The notes: generated from the sequence alone by a model not told the origin. 64,000 nt of DNA from Megascapheus bottae (GCA_024803745.1 JANJXV010000037.1:5097001-5161000), one strand, 5' to 3'. Positions 11,521-24,038 are shown, counted from the stretch's first letter. A program made the numbers and translations.

Positions 11521-12807
11521 TTTGCAAAAGTTAAGTGGAGTTCGTGGAGTTAGTGTATTGAGTTTCAGTAGGGTCAGTGGTATATTCCATGTGCAATAGC
11601 AAAGTCTAGTGTTTGTTTCTACTTCCTGATTTGTGTTCAATCCAGCCACTTCCCTCCATCCCTGTGCCACTGTAATGCGGCCTTACTCCAGAGACTCCAG
11701 TTGGTCTTTTACTTCTATCCTTATCCCTCCATTGCATTTTCAACCTAGGAGCCAACAAGTTGAACTGAAAAATCAGATGAGATTACCCTAGGCTTTAATC
11801 TTGAACTGGATCTAGAGTTGAAACTCATTTTTAACTTTAATTTCTTGGTATCCTCAACCTTCCTCTGCACCTTATCTCAGGTCACTGAGCTCATCACATT
11901 CAGGAACATTGGTCTTCCTCAAGGTTTTCCCACTCAGTTTCTAGAAGTTGGAACTTAGCAGTTCTCTTAAATTCTGGGAACAAGTTCAGAATACTCTTCC
12001 TAGATGGAAGTCAATTCTTTGCTATCTGTGCCCTGGGTTGTCTTCGTTTTCTTCAGGAATAGCGCAAATGCCTCTTGCCCCTAGAGAAGCTCTCTTTGAC
12101 CTCCTTGTTCAAAGGTCATCCACCATTTCATGCTCTTGCTTAGTTTGCTTATTCAGCAAATATATCAGTCAGTGATTGTTTTGGCTACTCTGTGTGTGAG
12201 AGTGAGAGACAGAGACATACAGAGAGAGAGATAAGGAGAGAGACACACAGAAAATTTGCTATTAGTTCTGTGCCCATATCTTTTCAGAGCCTTTTGACCA
12301 TTTCTAGGCTATTCATTTCCAGTAGCTGAGATCTGCAATTCTGTTGGAAGCTTTCCCTTTCTAGAACCCCAGGGACAGCTCTTAACCAAAGACTGACAGG
12401 TGTACGGATGTAAAATAGCTTAGTTCTCTCACCTCTTATTAGAATGAGTACCAAGTCTGAGTTTTACCATTTCTCAGAATTATCCTCCAAGGATTAAGCT
12501 TCCGTGCCTACTGTAACAAATGGTTTCACCACATATGCTTGAATTGGCCCCTGTCTTTACCTTACATAATGTGCTTACTACCAACTTGCTCTGCCTAAGT
12601 CTCACATAATCCTTTTTTGTTTGTTTGATTTTCAAAGGTTCTGGGGCCTTGACTTTATTAGGTAGGTGCTGTATCACCTGCTAGTACCAACACACTCAAA
12701 TTCTCTTGAAGCATTCAATCCTTTTTTTCCTGCTCTGTTAACGAATGCCAACAATATTATTGTTGTTGGCATCATCAAATTTATCCCAGTAAAATATGCC
12801 TTTTTCT

Positions 12808-12946
12808 TTTTTAAAGATAAGGATTTCCTGTATAGTTCTGGCTGGACTGAAACTCACAATATCACTAGGTATTTGGCCTCAATCTTCCTGCCTCCACCTT
12901 CTGCATTCTGGGGTTACAGGTGTGTACCACCACACCCTGCAGAATA
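12808..12946 (-). mobile_element. B1 (7SL monomer) SINE
   Basis: The plus strand carries inverted B1 phrases in order: a gtatagttctggctggac block, ggcctcaatcttcctgcctc, and a ggggttacaggtgtgtaccaccac-like end. No ID half is attached, so this is an older simple B1. Confidence 0.7.
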
Positions 12947-13368
12947 TACATTTTATAACTACCTTGCTCATGGTTGTATCCTACTGCCTGGCTTAGTGTC
13001 TGTGCTTAGTAAGCATTAAATACAGATGTGAGTAATGAGTGCAGGTGGTGGTTATTATAGAAATGAGTTTCTTCTGTTCACTGGGCTTAGTTTATACCAA
13101 TATTCCACATGCATGCACAGAATGTGAAATGTGCTTTATCAAATGTAAAGCCAAAAATATAATTTTTGTCTTTTATATTGCTTTCTGGAGTAGCAGGACC
13201 GTCAAGGTGTTGTCTAAGTTTCACTGCTTTCATATAGCTCTCCAGGAGGACTAGAGTGTGGCCAGGTGCTACAGATATGAGCATGAGATTGTGTGAGCTT
13301 CTCTCTGGGAAGCTGTGGGGAGGACTAGAAATGGGGGAGGTGGCTGACTGGCTGGCTGGGATGATCTT

Positions 13369-14059
13369 AAAAATCACTTTCAAAAAAATCATATTAGGGG
13401 CTGGGAGTTTGGCCTAGTGCTAGAGTGCTTGCCTAGCATACCACATACATAGAAAAAAGCTGGAAGTGGTGCTGAGGCTCAAGTAGTAGAGCTCTAGCCT
13501 TGAGAAAGTCCAAGGAGAGTGCTCAGGTCCTGAGTTCAAGCCCCATGACTGGCAAAAAAATTTAAAAAGAAATCATATTAAGTGAAGTAAGCCAGACCCA
13601 AAGAAAAATAGGCTCCATGGTTTCCTTCATTTGTCGTAATTAGTGCACACCTAGGACTCTCCTAGCAGAGGATTACAATAGTGCAAAACCTAGATACAGA
13701 AGGTCATATAGGATGAGGCTACATGAAAGGATCTCCAGTATATGGAAACAAGAGGTTTATATTGTGTGATTGCTGTTCTTAATGTACTATGTTATTTCTC
13801 TTCTCTTTTTTGCCCTTTGGTTAATCTCATATTGTTACTGTATCTGACTTTGTTACCTGGCACATTGTATATATGTTTATTTGGAATAGGAAAGGGAATG
13901 GGAGGAAACAAGATGATTGGGAGGGGTTGGGGAAAGGAAATGGGGACAAAACCATGAGAAAGGGTATAAATGTGTGAGAGGTAATGCACCTACTACCTGA
14001 TGAGTGTAACTGTAACCCCTCTATACATTACCCGACAATAAGAAAAAAAATCACTTTCA
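13369..14059 (+). mobile_element. L1 3'-end insertion with target-site duplication
   Basis: The direct repeat aaaaatcactttca occurs at 13369-13382 and 14046-14059. Between them lies a 5'-truncated L1 beginning at the very end of ORF2 (atcatattaagtgaagtaag), then the 3' UTR with its purine-rich stretch (about 13888-13945), tgtaactgtaacccctctat and an A-rich tail. An IDL-Geo-type SINE interrupts it near its 5' end. Confidence 0.85.
13386..13580 (+). mobile_element. IDL-Geo-type SINE nested in L1, with TSD
   Basis: The direct repeat aaatcatatta lies at 13386-13396 and 13570-13580 and is itself L1 sequence. The SINE between has both ID units and an A-rich tail, and lacks a stretch of the first unit between the A box and the linker. 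It is younger than the host L1. Confidence 0.85.
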
Positions 14060-14289
14060 GGTACTAAATACAAAGGATTTAGAGGACTGCCACACTCCCT
14101 TGTGTGTGTTTATGGTAACTGTATTTTTGAATAGCAAGATTTAAGCTAGTAACATGACTTGAGAGGAATTCACTAAGGCTATCTAAAGGAGAGAAGATGT
14201 ATGCCATGCATATATAGTCTTTGCCAAAAGAGGTAAGTTGATCCAGAGGTACAACTGGATCTGTCCAGTTTTGCATTGGCCATGCAATT

Positions 14290-14375
14290 CTCTTCTCTCA
14301 GTCCTCAGCCTTCTTATCTGTAAATAGATGTTCCTTTGGGGATTAAATAAGTTCTTTCAGGTAAAGTAAGACCTC
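14290..14375 (-). mobile_element. Possible MIR fragment
   Basis: tcagccttcttatctgtaaa and ggggattaaataagt resemble the inverted MIR core. Weak. Confidence 0.4.
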
Positions 14376-15464
14376 TTCTACAAGGCCTCAAACCTTTAAA
14401 TTTATACCTTTCCTTTAAGAACATAAAGGCAAGTATTTATGTTACTTCTGCACACTCCATAAAATCATCGATTTGAGATGCTGGAACCTTGAGACTCAGA
14501 GAATTTGTGACTTTCCCAGCCATAGTAATTGCTAAGATTCATTAGGCACTAAGATATATTTCATGTCATGTGGGTAGTTTTCAGCTAAGACAGGACTGGA
14601 TTTCAGGCTCTGTTTTCCTATACCACAGTGGGCCATTTGCCCATCTGGATGACAGGTTTCTTTATGGAATGGAACATCAATATTTCGCTCTGATTCCGAT
14701 TCTATTTCAGGAAAAGTAGACTAGTTCTGGACCACAGCTCCTGATAAAAATCTGTCCTCCAAATACCTCTTCTTTGCCTTCCATTCCTATTCTCTTTCCA
14801 TCCTATTTTTTTTCTCCTGTCCCTTTCCTGTCTTTTTCCTTCACTACCTTCCTCTTCTCTGCTCCCCCAACACAGCTTCATTTTTCTCATATTACTCTCT
14901 CTTCACCTTCACCCACCATGGCAATTCAGATTCTTACATTTCTGTCCATAGTACCTAGTTAAGATGGATCCTGTCTTTAACACAGGGCTGGGTTTGCTGA
15001 GAACTAAGCTGTGCTCTGGAAGCTTATCACCGGGTGCCAGCAGGAACCCGCCAGCAATAGCAGATAGTGTAGGACACTGCAGGGTTCCAAGAACACTTCA
15101 TCCTGGCTCTGGTCACCTTGACTGACCCAGTCAATGCCCTGTCCTTATAATCAGGCAGCTCTTGTTTAATTACTAGCTCTCCACTTCCTAGCATTTGTAG
15201 ACTGGGAAAACACAAGGATTATTGGGAATGGTAAAAGAAGATACGTTTATTTTGTGTGGTGTCTAGAACATAGTATTGCTATAGGATGGTAATAAATACT
15301 TAGGTGCTGATTAACAATTATATCCGCCTCTTTTCCCATCCTTCCCTACCCCTGTCCCTCCCTGCTTTCCTTTATCTTTCATCCTACTCCCAGAAATGCC
15401 AAGAAATGCCAAGCTCTGTCTCAACCACCAAGACTGGATGACATTATCCAAAAAGAAATGTACT

Positions 15465-15585
15465 CATGGGATGGTGGCGAGGTGGGGGGGGGGGAGGGAA
15501 ATATACTCATTACTTGACTTATGAAATGGTAACTCCTCTGAACAATACTTTAATAATAGCAATAATAAATAAATAAATGCGATGG
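15465..15585 (+). mobile_element. Possible L1 3'-end remnant
   Basis: A G-rich stretch (about 15483-15498), then cttatgaaatggtaactcct and an aataaataaataaa tail resemble an L1 3' UTR end, but no TSD was found. It could be something else. Confidence 0.3.
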
Positions 15586-16355
15586 AGACAATTCTCTATT
15601 CCATTAAAAATTTAAAAATCAATGAATAAAAATAAAAAAAAAACATTTAAAAATCCTAGTCTTTCAAAGTGTTCAAAAACCAAAAACAAGACAATCAAAA
15701 AAATTTGCTGAATTACAAAAGCATCCACTTTCTGATACAAAAGAGAGTCAGAGGAGACAATGGAGAAGGTTTTTTTTCTTTTTTTTTCCTGTGAAGCCAT
15801 TGGTTCCTGAGCCCTGTATCCTGTTCATAATCTCCCAAAAGGAAGAAAAGAATCTTCCTTCCATTCTTCTCATACTATTCCTTCCTTTTAGCATGAAACT
15901 GATTTGTCTAGTAGACCTCTCCGTTCCAAGAATGTGGCTTGCCTCTCTTGCTCTTCTAGTGAGTGGAAAGTTTTCTCTTCTTTTCCCTCAATTTCTCTGC
16001 CATTCCTGTTTATTAAACAAAAGTCTACAAATAAGATTTATTGTTACCTCATCTTTCTCCTACTCAGGCAGCTTGTTAATACTGAAGATAAACACTCTTC
16101 CTGAACCCATCCCTGCAGAATTCTATTCCTGTATTGTTCCCAATGATCCTGTCACATTGCCTTGGCAACCAATAAAAATACTCGGAGGAGAATGGTGATA
16201 TCATTCTGAATTCTGCAAAAAATCCAGGGCAACCTACTCCGAAAGCATACCAGTCACCTGATGCTCTCCTTATGATCTGCTTCTATTTTTGGTTGAGTTC
16301 TTTTTACTTCCCAGTTACCCCTAAAAGCCCTGCAAGAAACACACAGCCTTAAGTT

Positions 16356-16653
16356 AAGAAATACTCTGGTCAACAGCCTCACACCTGTACAGGCTCACAC
16401 CTGTAACCCTAGCTACTCAGGAGACTGAGATCTGAGGAGCACGGTTCAAAGCCAGCCTGGATACTACAAAGCTGTTAGACTCTTATCTCTAAATAATCTC
16501 TAGAAAATGGGAAGTAGGGCTGTGGCTCCAGGGTAGGGCGGTAGCCTTAAGCTGAAGAGCTCAGGGACAGTGTCAAGGCCCACAGTTCAAGCCCCATGAC
16601 TGCCCCCCACCCCACAAAAAGGAAAAAAAGAAAAAAAAGAAATACTCTTGTCA
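16356..16653 (+). mobile_element. Composite 7SL/ID SINE with TSD
   Basis: aagaaatactctggtca at 16356-16372 and aagaaatactcttgtca at 16637-16653 flank it with one mismatch. Both SINE halves are present, with an A-rich, CCCC-containing tail. Confidence 0.88.
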
Positions 16654-16841
16654 GCCAGTTAGGGACAGGTAGGATACTGGGGACATGATACACATTGCAG
16701 CTTCTTTCTTCAGGGGAGGAAAATAAGGCTGGTTGTATTTAATTTCCATGTCTTGCAATATGCAAGCTTTATGCATTCAATAATTAAGTATTCGGTGAGA
16801 GTTAGTCACAGTTCAGGTACTGTGTTCAGTACACAGAGCAT

Positions 16842-17046
16842 GACATCTTCTTTTTTATTTTTTCCAGTCCTGGGGCTTGAACTCAGAGCCTGGACACTGT
16901 CCCTGAGCTTTCTCAAGTGTTCAACCATGGCACCACTTCTGGCATTTTCTGTATCTATGGTACCAAAGAATTGAACCCAGGATTTTGTGCATGTTAGGCA
17001 AACATTCTATCACTAGGCTATACTCCAGGCCCCAAGACATCTTCTT
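16842..17046 (-). mobile_element. IDL-Geo-type SINE with TSD
   Basis: gacatcttctt at 16842-16852 and 17036-17046 flank an inverted IDL element (cagtcctggggcttgaactc at the left, a ggcaaacattctatcactag block at the right). Confidence 0.88.
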
Positions 17047-17344
17047 ACCTTTTGGCCCAATCTGAAAGTGTCTACGTCCAGCCTGTCATGTGATGTGGAG
17101 GCTACCTGGAAACATTCCCAGAGCAGTGGTGGCTACAGCAAGACCGGAGCATAGGCTTCAGTCAGCTACACAGGGGCAACTCTTTGATCACGTGAAGGAC
17201 CCCATTCTTGATTTCTCCAATGCTGGCAATTTAGTTCCTTCATGTTGGTAGCCACTTTCAAGCATTCTGGAATAGATTGTTTTTGCTTTTCCTGTCTCTA
17301 GGCTAAAGCTTTCCTATTAGTTTTGCACAGGAGAATTGTGAATA

Positions 17345-17490
17345 ACCCCAATTTTTTTCATATATTTTTAAATTGTAATAATAGAGGAGATACAGTTATG
17401 TTTGTCAGATAGAAGGAGCATTAATTCACACACATGGATGCTCCTTCTCATGTTTTTGTTCCCATTTCCCTCCCCCACCCCCTTCCCCCA
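17345..17490 (-). mobile_element. L1 3' UTR end, inverted
   Basis: The plus strand reads as the complement of the L1 tail (tttaaattgtaataatagag), then a ctccttctcatgtttttgtt block and a pyrimidine/C-rich stretch matching the L1 purine tract. It is a diverged relative of the copy at 31912. Confidence 0.65.
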
Positions 17491-17814
17491 AGTGCTCTTG
17501 TCTCTTTCTCTTGACCCTTTATGCTGGGCATATGAATGTCACATGCATAGATGCACCTCCCCAAATCAATGGTATTGTGGAGCCAGAACTCCACACCCAG
17601 AGAAGCTGCTTCTTCATGTAATCGGAAGTGTATAGTCCTAAGCGTAGTGGCTTTCCATCAATGATTGGGCAATAGGAATCAGAGCACATGTCATTTTAAT
17701 AACGTTCCTGAATACTCTCACAAACACGACAGGGATGGTCAACTTGTAATCCCATTCCAAACTTCGTTTTCCTAATAGCCACACCACCAGAACACAAATA
17801 CATACATGTATATG

Positions 17815-17820
<6 letters not shown>

Positions 17821-17856
<36 letters not shown>

Positions 17857-17876
17857 TCTGTGTGTGTGTGGTGTGT

Positions 17877-17931
<55 letters not shown>

Positions 17932-17937
17932 TGTATT
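17821..17937 (+). repeat. (TG)n microsatellite, interrupted
   Basis: Two long TG runs are separated by tctctg and gtggtgtg interruptions, abutting the tail end of a minus-strand SINE. Confidence 0.95.
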
Positions 17938-18205
17938 GTGGGTCATGGGGCTTGAACTGTCCTTTGGCTCTTCAGCTCAAGTCTACCACCCTACCCCTGG
18001 GCCTGAGCACTGTCCCTGAGCTCTTCAGCTCCAGGCTACTGCCCTATCCCTTGAGCCACAGTCCTCTTCCAGTTTTCTGGTGGTTAATTGAAGATAAGAA
18101 TCTCATGAACTTTAGTGCCTGGGCTGGCTTTGAACCACAATCCTCAGATCTCAGCCTCCTGAGAAGCTAGCTAGGATTACAGGCGTGAGCCTCCACACCT
18201 GGCTT
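17938..18205 (-). mobile_element. Composite 7SL/ID SINE with internally duplicated ID half
   Basis: The plus strand shows gagctcttcagctc-type ID text twice (about 17962-18000 and 18003-18060), followed by the linker and inverted 7SL half. Normal copies have it once, so this copy carries a partial duplication of about 50 bases. Confidence 0.8.
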
Positions 18206-18227
18206 TTTTTTATTTTTTCTTTTTTTA

Positions 18228-18466
18228 ATGCTGGAAGTGAAGCTGGTAGTCAGGGCCTGAGCACTGTGCCATAGCATTTTTTTTTAACTTCAGGCTGGTG
18301 CTCTGCTACTTGAGCTACAACTCCACTTTCAGCTTTTGGCTGGTTAACTGGAGATAAAAATCCCATGGACTTTCCTGCCCACGTTGACCTTGAACTGAAC
18401 TATGAGCCTCAGATCTCAGTATCATGAGTAGGTAGGATTACAGGAGCGTGTCGCTGGCACCTGGTA
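18228..18466 (-). mobile_element. Composite 7SL/ID SINE
   Basis: A second inverted composite SINE right after the previous one, more diverged, with an oligo-T insertion in the ID half. Confidence 0.75.
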
Positions 18467-18927
18467 CCTGTGGTAGCTTCACACACCCTGATCATTTTTA
18501 TTTTTAAGATCTATTAACTACATCACACCTGCTAGTTTTCATGGCCACCTTCCTCAGAGACCTCAAAGACTAGAAAGTCTTTGAGATAAGGATCATATTT
18601 CCTTTACTTTTGTTTTCCACTAGAGTGCAAACAAAAAGTTAAGCATCCTGTTCAAAGGCATCCTGTCCATGCCTGCAGGATGAATGAGCCCATGGGAAAT
18701 GAGCAATCTAGCAATGCTGACTGAGCTTAGCATTGGCAGACCCTGTGCAGGATCATCACTGTAAGAATTATCTTCTTTTAGCTTCCAATGACACTATGAA
18801 CATTAGGATACCATGTTTACAGCAAGGGGAATGGCAATATACTTAAGGTAAGTGCAATAGCACTTTAAAAGATAAAGCTACCAGGATGAGTACAAGCAGA
18901 TAGTTGCCGTTACCTCGAACTTGTTTT

Positions 18928-19075
18928 CTGCCAGGTCCTGGACTAAGCATTTTTGTAGTTATTGTCTCATTAAATCCTCCTTATAACCTTGTGAAGTGAG
19001 CTTTGCTATTTCCCTTTTATAGCAATGATGCTTCTGAGTTGCAATGTTAACTTACCCAGAAACATGCAGCCAGTA
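18928..19075 (+). mobile_element. MIR element
   Basis: Forward MIR phrases in order: tgccaggtcctggactaagc, gtctcattaaatcctcctta, and a late ttacccagaaacatgcagcc block. Confidence 0.7.
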
Positions 19076-19171
19076 CACATGAATGCAGATACTCATTATC
19101 CTATTTGCTTATCACATCAGAAGCTTAATCAGAAGCAGCAGAAAACTGGAATATATAGTTACAAATGACAC

Positions 19172-19412
19172 TGAAGCTGAGTGCTGGTGGCTTACATCTG
19201 TAATCCTTACTTCCTAGGAGGCTAAGATCTGAAGATTGTGATTTAAAGCCAGCTGATCCAGAGAAGTTTGTGAGACTCTTTTCTCCAGTGAATTAGCAAA
19301 AAGGCAGAAGTGGAGCTTTGACTCAAGTGATAGAGTGCCAGATGAGTGGAAGGCCAAATGAGAGCATGAGACCCTCAGTTGAAGCCTCAGTCCTGGCACA
19401 AAAACACACACA
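19172..19412 (+). mobile_element. Composite 7SL/ID SINE
   Basis: 7SL half (tggcttacatctgtaatcct), linker (ctccagtgaattagcaaaaa) and ID half (gactcaagtgatagagtgcc), with a short CA-containing tail. Confidence 0.82.
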
Positions 19413-21029
19413 AAATTACTGACTTTCTTTATTGGAAAAGAATTAAAGATCTATGTATCTATGTATACACACATGCATCTATAGTAGCTGAGTGATTTGT
19501 ACGTGTACTCATGTCTACATATAAGTGTATATGTGTGTATGTATATATGGAGACATGTATAGACGAACACATGCAATCTATATACTTCCATAGCAGGTGC
19601 TGAGGAATGAGGAGAATGGGAAGTTAGTAGTGGGTACAGAATTTCACTTTGGAAATATGACCCCGGAGATAGATAGTGGTGATGGCTACATGGCAATGTG
19701 AAAGCTTTTCACCACGATAAATTATATTTGTAGAAAAGGCTAATGCAGTAGATTTAATACGCTGCATACTGCACCACATAGAAAATTCTGAGATTAGGGT
19801 CTTAGCAGAGTGAGAAGTACAGAGACACATTGTGACGTGAGAGGCTGAGAGGCTGCTTTGTTTTCGTGGTGGAAGCCAGGTCAATCCAGAAGTCACACTT
19901 CTTTTAGGGCCTCTTCCTTCCTGTTACTAGTCTTTCGGGGACTGAGCGTCAGTCAGTGAACTTGTAATCATGCTTGTCCTCCAAGAGCAAAGGAACTCAG
20001 GGGATTCATGATGATGTTCTTCTCCAGCTTAGGAATTTATGGATTAAGTAATTTTGAACCTGGACTGCTATTTTCCAGGGATGATGTCTGTCACCCAAAA
20101 AAGTATTTAAGGAGGTGATTCATGTCAAAAGTATTTGAGTCACCGCATGCTTTGTGCCTAACATGGAATACTTGCTCATACCCCACATAGCTCTGTAATG
20201 GCTCAGCTCTTGAAGGGCTCATTTCTGCATGAAGAGTTATCCTGTGATTCCATAGAGTGCACTCCACACAGGAATGTGTTGATTCCTCTACCATTCAAAA
20301 GGGGTTTGGGGGTTCCGAACAAGGGGTAGATTTTAGGCTAGGGAAAAGGATTGGAGACTGATACAGACCTGAGCTGAATGTAGCTACAATTTGAAGGCTG
20401 GAACCTGAGCTCAAAGCATTCATTCCTGGAGTGAGTGAGCTTTCAAGACAGAGCTTGGTTTCATAGCAGGTACTCAGGAAGAGTTTGTGGGTGCCGAAGC
20501 TTCAGAACTGAAACAGAGTAACCCTGGGCAGCTGTAGAGACTCCAGCCCAGCTGCAGGGAACTGCCCTGGAAGAGCCTTGTCTTTCCTTGCTCTATCCAC
20601 TTACTTTCAGTGCTCTGGCTTGCATTCCTAAGGGCTAAGGTTATCAGTAACCCAACCATTTCAATAGAAAAGAATGCCTCTGGCTGCCTGAGACATGAAG
20701 AAGGCTCCTCAGTTTCCTCATAAGATCTACCACTTACTTAGATCACAGATATCTTGTTTGGCTGTACTGACTACACCAAGTGGCTGTAGATGCAGCCGAT
20801 AGGCCCGGTGATGGCATGTAACCAGTTTGGCCTGATGGCTGTTGGAGAGACTTCATTACAGACAGCCAGTGACACGCCTTGTCCCAATGGTATCTGGCCA
20901 CCCTGATAGGAAGGCAGATATCCAGTCACCCTGTCTCTTCTCCACCTGTTTCTTTCTTCCTCTCTACCTTCCCTTCTAATTAAACCTATCCCTGCCCTGT
21001 CTAGTCTTTCTCTACCCACATGCCCAGAA

Positions 21030-21261
21030 CAGAGCCTGCTTGCCTTTTTTTGTTTGGTTGTGGGGCAGAACTCTGGGCCTGGGTGCTGTTCTTGAGCTCT
21101 TCTGCTCAAGGCTAGTGCTCTGTCACTTAGCCACAGCACCACTTACGGTTTTCTAGTTGTTAATTGGAGATAAGATTTCACACTTTCCTGCCTCGGCTGG
21201 CTTTGAATTGCAATCCTCAGCCTCCTGAAGAGCTGGTGGCGTGAGCCAACAGTGCCAGGCC
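21030..21261 (-). mobile_element. Composite 7SL/ID SINE with TSD
   Basis: cagagcctgc at 21030-21039 and 21252-21261. The inverted element between them has the usual ID half, linker and a shortened 7SL half. Confidence 0.83.
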
Positions 21262-21622
21262 CAGAGCCTGCCTTTCAATCCCTCTACTTTATCCTTTCTG
21301 ATCACTAAAAACACTCATTTTTAGGAAGTTTCTTTTTATTGACCAAGTTTTACTTCCTCCAAAATGAACAAACTTATTACCTGACATCTTCCTATTCCAT
21401 AATTTCAGGAGTTTATGACTTCTTTGTCTTACTGAACATTAGGGAGTTACAATTTGTATGCAAGATATAGTCATTTTAGCCTGATAAAATTTGATGAGCC
21501 GACATGCTATCACATAAGCCATCTTCATAACTCCTCATATTACTATAGTTTATAATTTTATGTTTTTGAGAATTTTGTGTAAATGAGGCAAAGTGTACTA
21601 TTTTAGTAAGGCACTCCCTTTT

Positions 21623-21637
21623 GCACATCTCAGCACT

Positions 21638-21689
<52 letters not shown>

Positions 21690-21926
21690 TTTTTTGTGGG
21701 TCATGGGGTTTGAACTCGGCCTGGGCGCTGTCCCTGAGCTCTTCAGATCAAGCTACCACCCTACCCTTGAGCCAAGCACCGCTTCCCGTTTTCTAGAGGT
21801 TAATTGGACATAAAAGTCTCAGGGCCTTTTGTGCCTGGGCTGGCTTTGAACCTTGATCCTCAGATCTCAACATCCTGAGTAGCTAGGATTATAGACATGA
21901 GCCACTGCGCCCAGCACATCTCAGCA
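21623..21926 (-). mobile_element. Composite SINE plus (TTCT)n tract inside one TSD
   Basis: gcacatctcagca is perfect at 21623-21635 and 21914-21926. The (TTCT)n run at 21636-21690 lies between the duplications, so it belongs to the insertion. It is the SINE's A-rich tail converted to a tetranucleotide repeat. Confidence 0.9.
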
Positions 21927-22085
21927 TTTCTAAACCTGGATGTATCTTGCCACAAACATCTAACATTGTGATCCTTTTCTTCCCCAAGGTTTAAAAAAAA
22001 AACAGACAATCTATCTTTCAAGGAACATTATCTAATGATCAGTATGCAAATTCCTAATTTAGACACAGCCACATATACCTGATGG

Positions 22086-22184
22086 TATATATATATACAT
22101 ATATATATATACATGTGTACATGTATGTATATACATGGACACACATGCACATGTACATACATATACGTGTGTGTGTGTGTGTGT
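22086..22184 (+). repeat. AT/GT-rich dinucleotide repeat
   Basis: Alternating purine-pyrimidine text: at, then mixed acatgt, then gt repeats. Confidence 0.9.
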
Positions 22185-22672
22185 TGACTAGCTAGTTTGC
22201 CTCTTAGACTGATTGGGACAGTGAGTATTGGGAGGTGCGATCTTTACTTGGCCATTATAGGTTACCATAGCAACCATAGCTGGAGACTGGTAGGAACTAA
22301 TAAATGCCACAGAAGGTAATGATATTGAGTTTCACAGTTGATTTAAAGTATCTTTTGCCTTATGACTGACCATGTTCAGTCTAAAACAGCATCTCCCAAA
22401 TTTTGTTTCACAATCAATTAATATTACAAAAAGAGCAGGAAAGGAGTGAAAGGTGCCAAAGTCATTGAAGTTTTGGAAATGTTTCTTATTATAATCTCCC
22501 ATTTAGAGACTCATAATTCATCACTATGCTAAAAGTTTCTCAAAAGACCTGCATCAAGATTCTGAAGCCAAGTGTTCATCTCTGCTTTAGTCTCAGGTGT
22601 ATTTGACTCTGGAGCTTACCAAGTGAAAGGACAGCCTAAGATCTGAGTGTGAACAGAAAGAAAAGGAAAGGC

Positions 22673-23180
22673 TAGAGGGAAGCGTGGCTTGAGTGGCACA
22701 GTGCTTGTATAGCCAACTTGAGGACCTGAGATCTAGTTTCAACGTGGAAAAAGAAAGAAAGAGAAAGAAAAAAGGAGACAATAAATATGGAAAGGAGAGA
22801 AACCTGGGTATCAGCAGCTCATGTAATTCTAGCAACTTAGGAGCTGTGATCAAGAGGATCTTAGTTTCAGGTCAACCTGGGCAAAAGATTTCATGGGACC
22901 CCAGCTTACACAAGAGCTAAGTGTGATAATAGCTGACATGGCAGCTGTATAAGAGCTGAGATGGGAAGTACTGTGGTTCCAGGCCAGCCTGGGGTAGAAA
23001 AAGGGTTATTTGATCCCATCTTAACAGAAAAAGTTGGGAATGGTGGTATGCATCTGTCATGCTAGCTACTGTGCAGGACTACAGTCCAGGTTGGCCCAGG
23101 CATAAATTTGAGACCCTAGTCCAAAAACAATGCTGGAAAAATGGAACATCTACCCAGCTAACACAAAGCCCTGAATTCAA
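22673..23180 (+). mobile_element. Cluster of old monomeric ID and 7SL/B1-like units
   Basis: An isolated ID-like unit (22673-22745, cttgagtggcacagtgcttg) is followed by 7SL-like monomers at about 22799-22916, 22920-23030 and 23031-23130 (ggcagctgtataagagctga, gtggtatgcatctgtcatgc, ggttggcccaggcataaatt). They are not in the fixed composite order seen elsewhere and are strongly diverged. Confidence 0.5.
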
Positions 23181-23204
23181 ACTCCCAATATAGTCAAGGA
23201 TAGG

Positions 23205-23206
<2 letters not shown>

Positions 23207-23243
<37 letters not shown>
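23207..23243 (+). repeat. (CA)n microsatellite
   Basis: Pure CA at the end of the old SINE cluster. Confidence 0.95.
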
Positions 23244-23245
<2 letters not shown>

Positions 23246-24038
23246 GAGAAGCAACCAAGTGTGGTTTTATTTGAGCTGTTCTCCACTAATGGGACCTGGG
23301 TGGGTTGGGTGAGAATGCTTTTCATGAGTCACGGGTTGAGCATGCACTTTCCCTCACTCCAAATCTCTTTATAGTATGGCGGGATATGGCAGCCAAAACA
23401 CACACAAAACAAAGAAACAAAGAAAACAACAAGTAAATATTCATTGACTAATCCCATAGGTGACATCCAGCCAATGGATGAGGTGGAAATTTGAGGTTGA
23501 GTAAGGTGAACCTCATGCCCCACCCATCCTGTTCTCCACCGTCCCAGCAGCATCAAGCTGTGTGTGGCTACAGATCTTTCACCAACGAGAAACTGAAGAC
23601 TATCTGTAGACTATCTGGCTCCCCAATGCAGTTATGTACTCCCACCCACCTGCAGGGATGACTCTGATTACCTGAAAGATGGTAATGTTCTTCCCAGAAA
23701 TGGCATTGACCCGATACCCAGAGGTGAAAGGAAATCTGAGTAGCCAGTTGGCAAGCTGGTGGCCACTAAAAGAAACATCCAACAGTGTACTTTCCTCCTT
23801 CCAATATTACTTGTGTTTTGATGTCTTTTCCTATGAGTTTTAGTGCAGCAACACACTTGTGGAACTACCCCAGGGTCAAAATGCAGAACTACTCTATCAC
23901 TCTATAAAATTCTCCTTGCTACCCTGTGTGACCCTATCCTCCCTCAGCCATGACCCTGATGTGTCTCCTATCATTACAGCTTTATCATTTCTTAATTCTC
24001 TTCCCTTTTGAAAATTCATGAAATTCCTTTGTTCAATT

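Noticed and set aside
15791..16198. 135-residue plus-strand frame
   Set aside because: Composition is that of T/C-rich intronic DNA. No motif and no splice signals of note.
20771..21142. 123-residue minus-strand frame
   Set aside because: Its first third is SINE sequence and the rest has no recognisable domain.
23600..23856. Two overlapping minus-strand frames, considered as a frameshifted retrogene
   Set aside because: No recognisable protein family, no TSD and no A tail were found.
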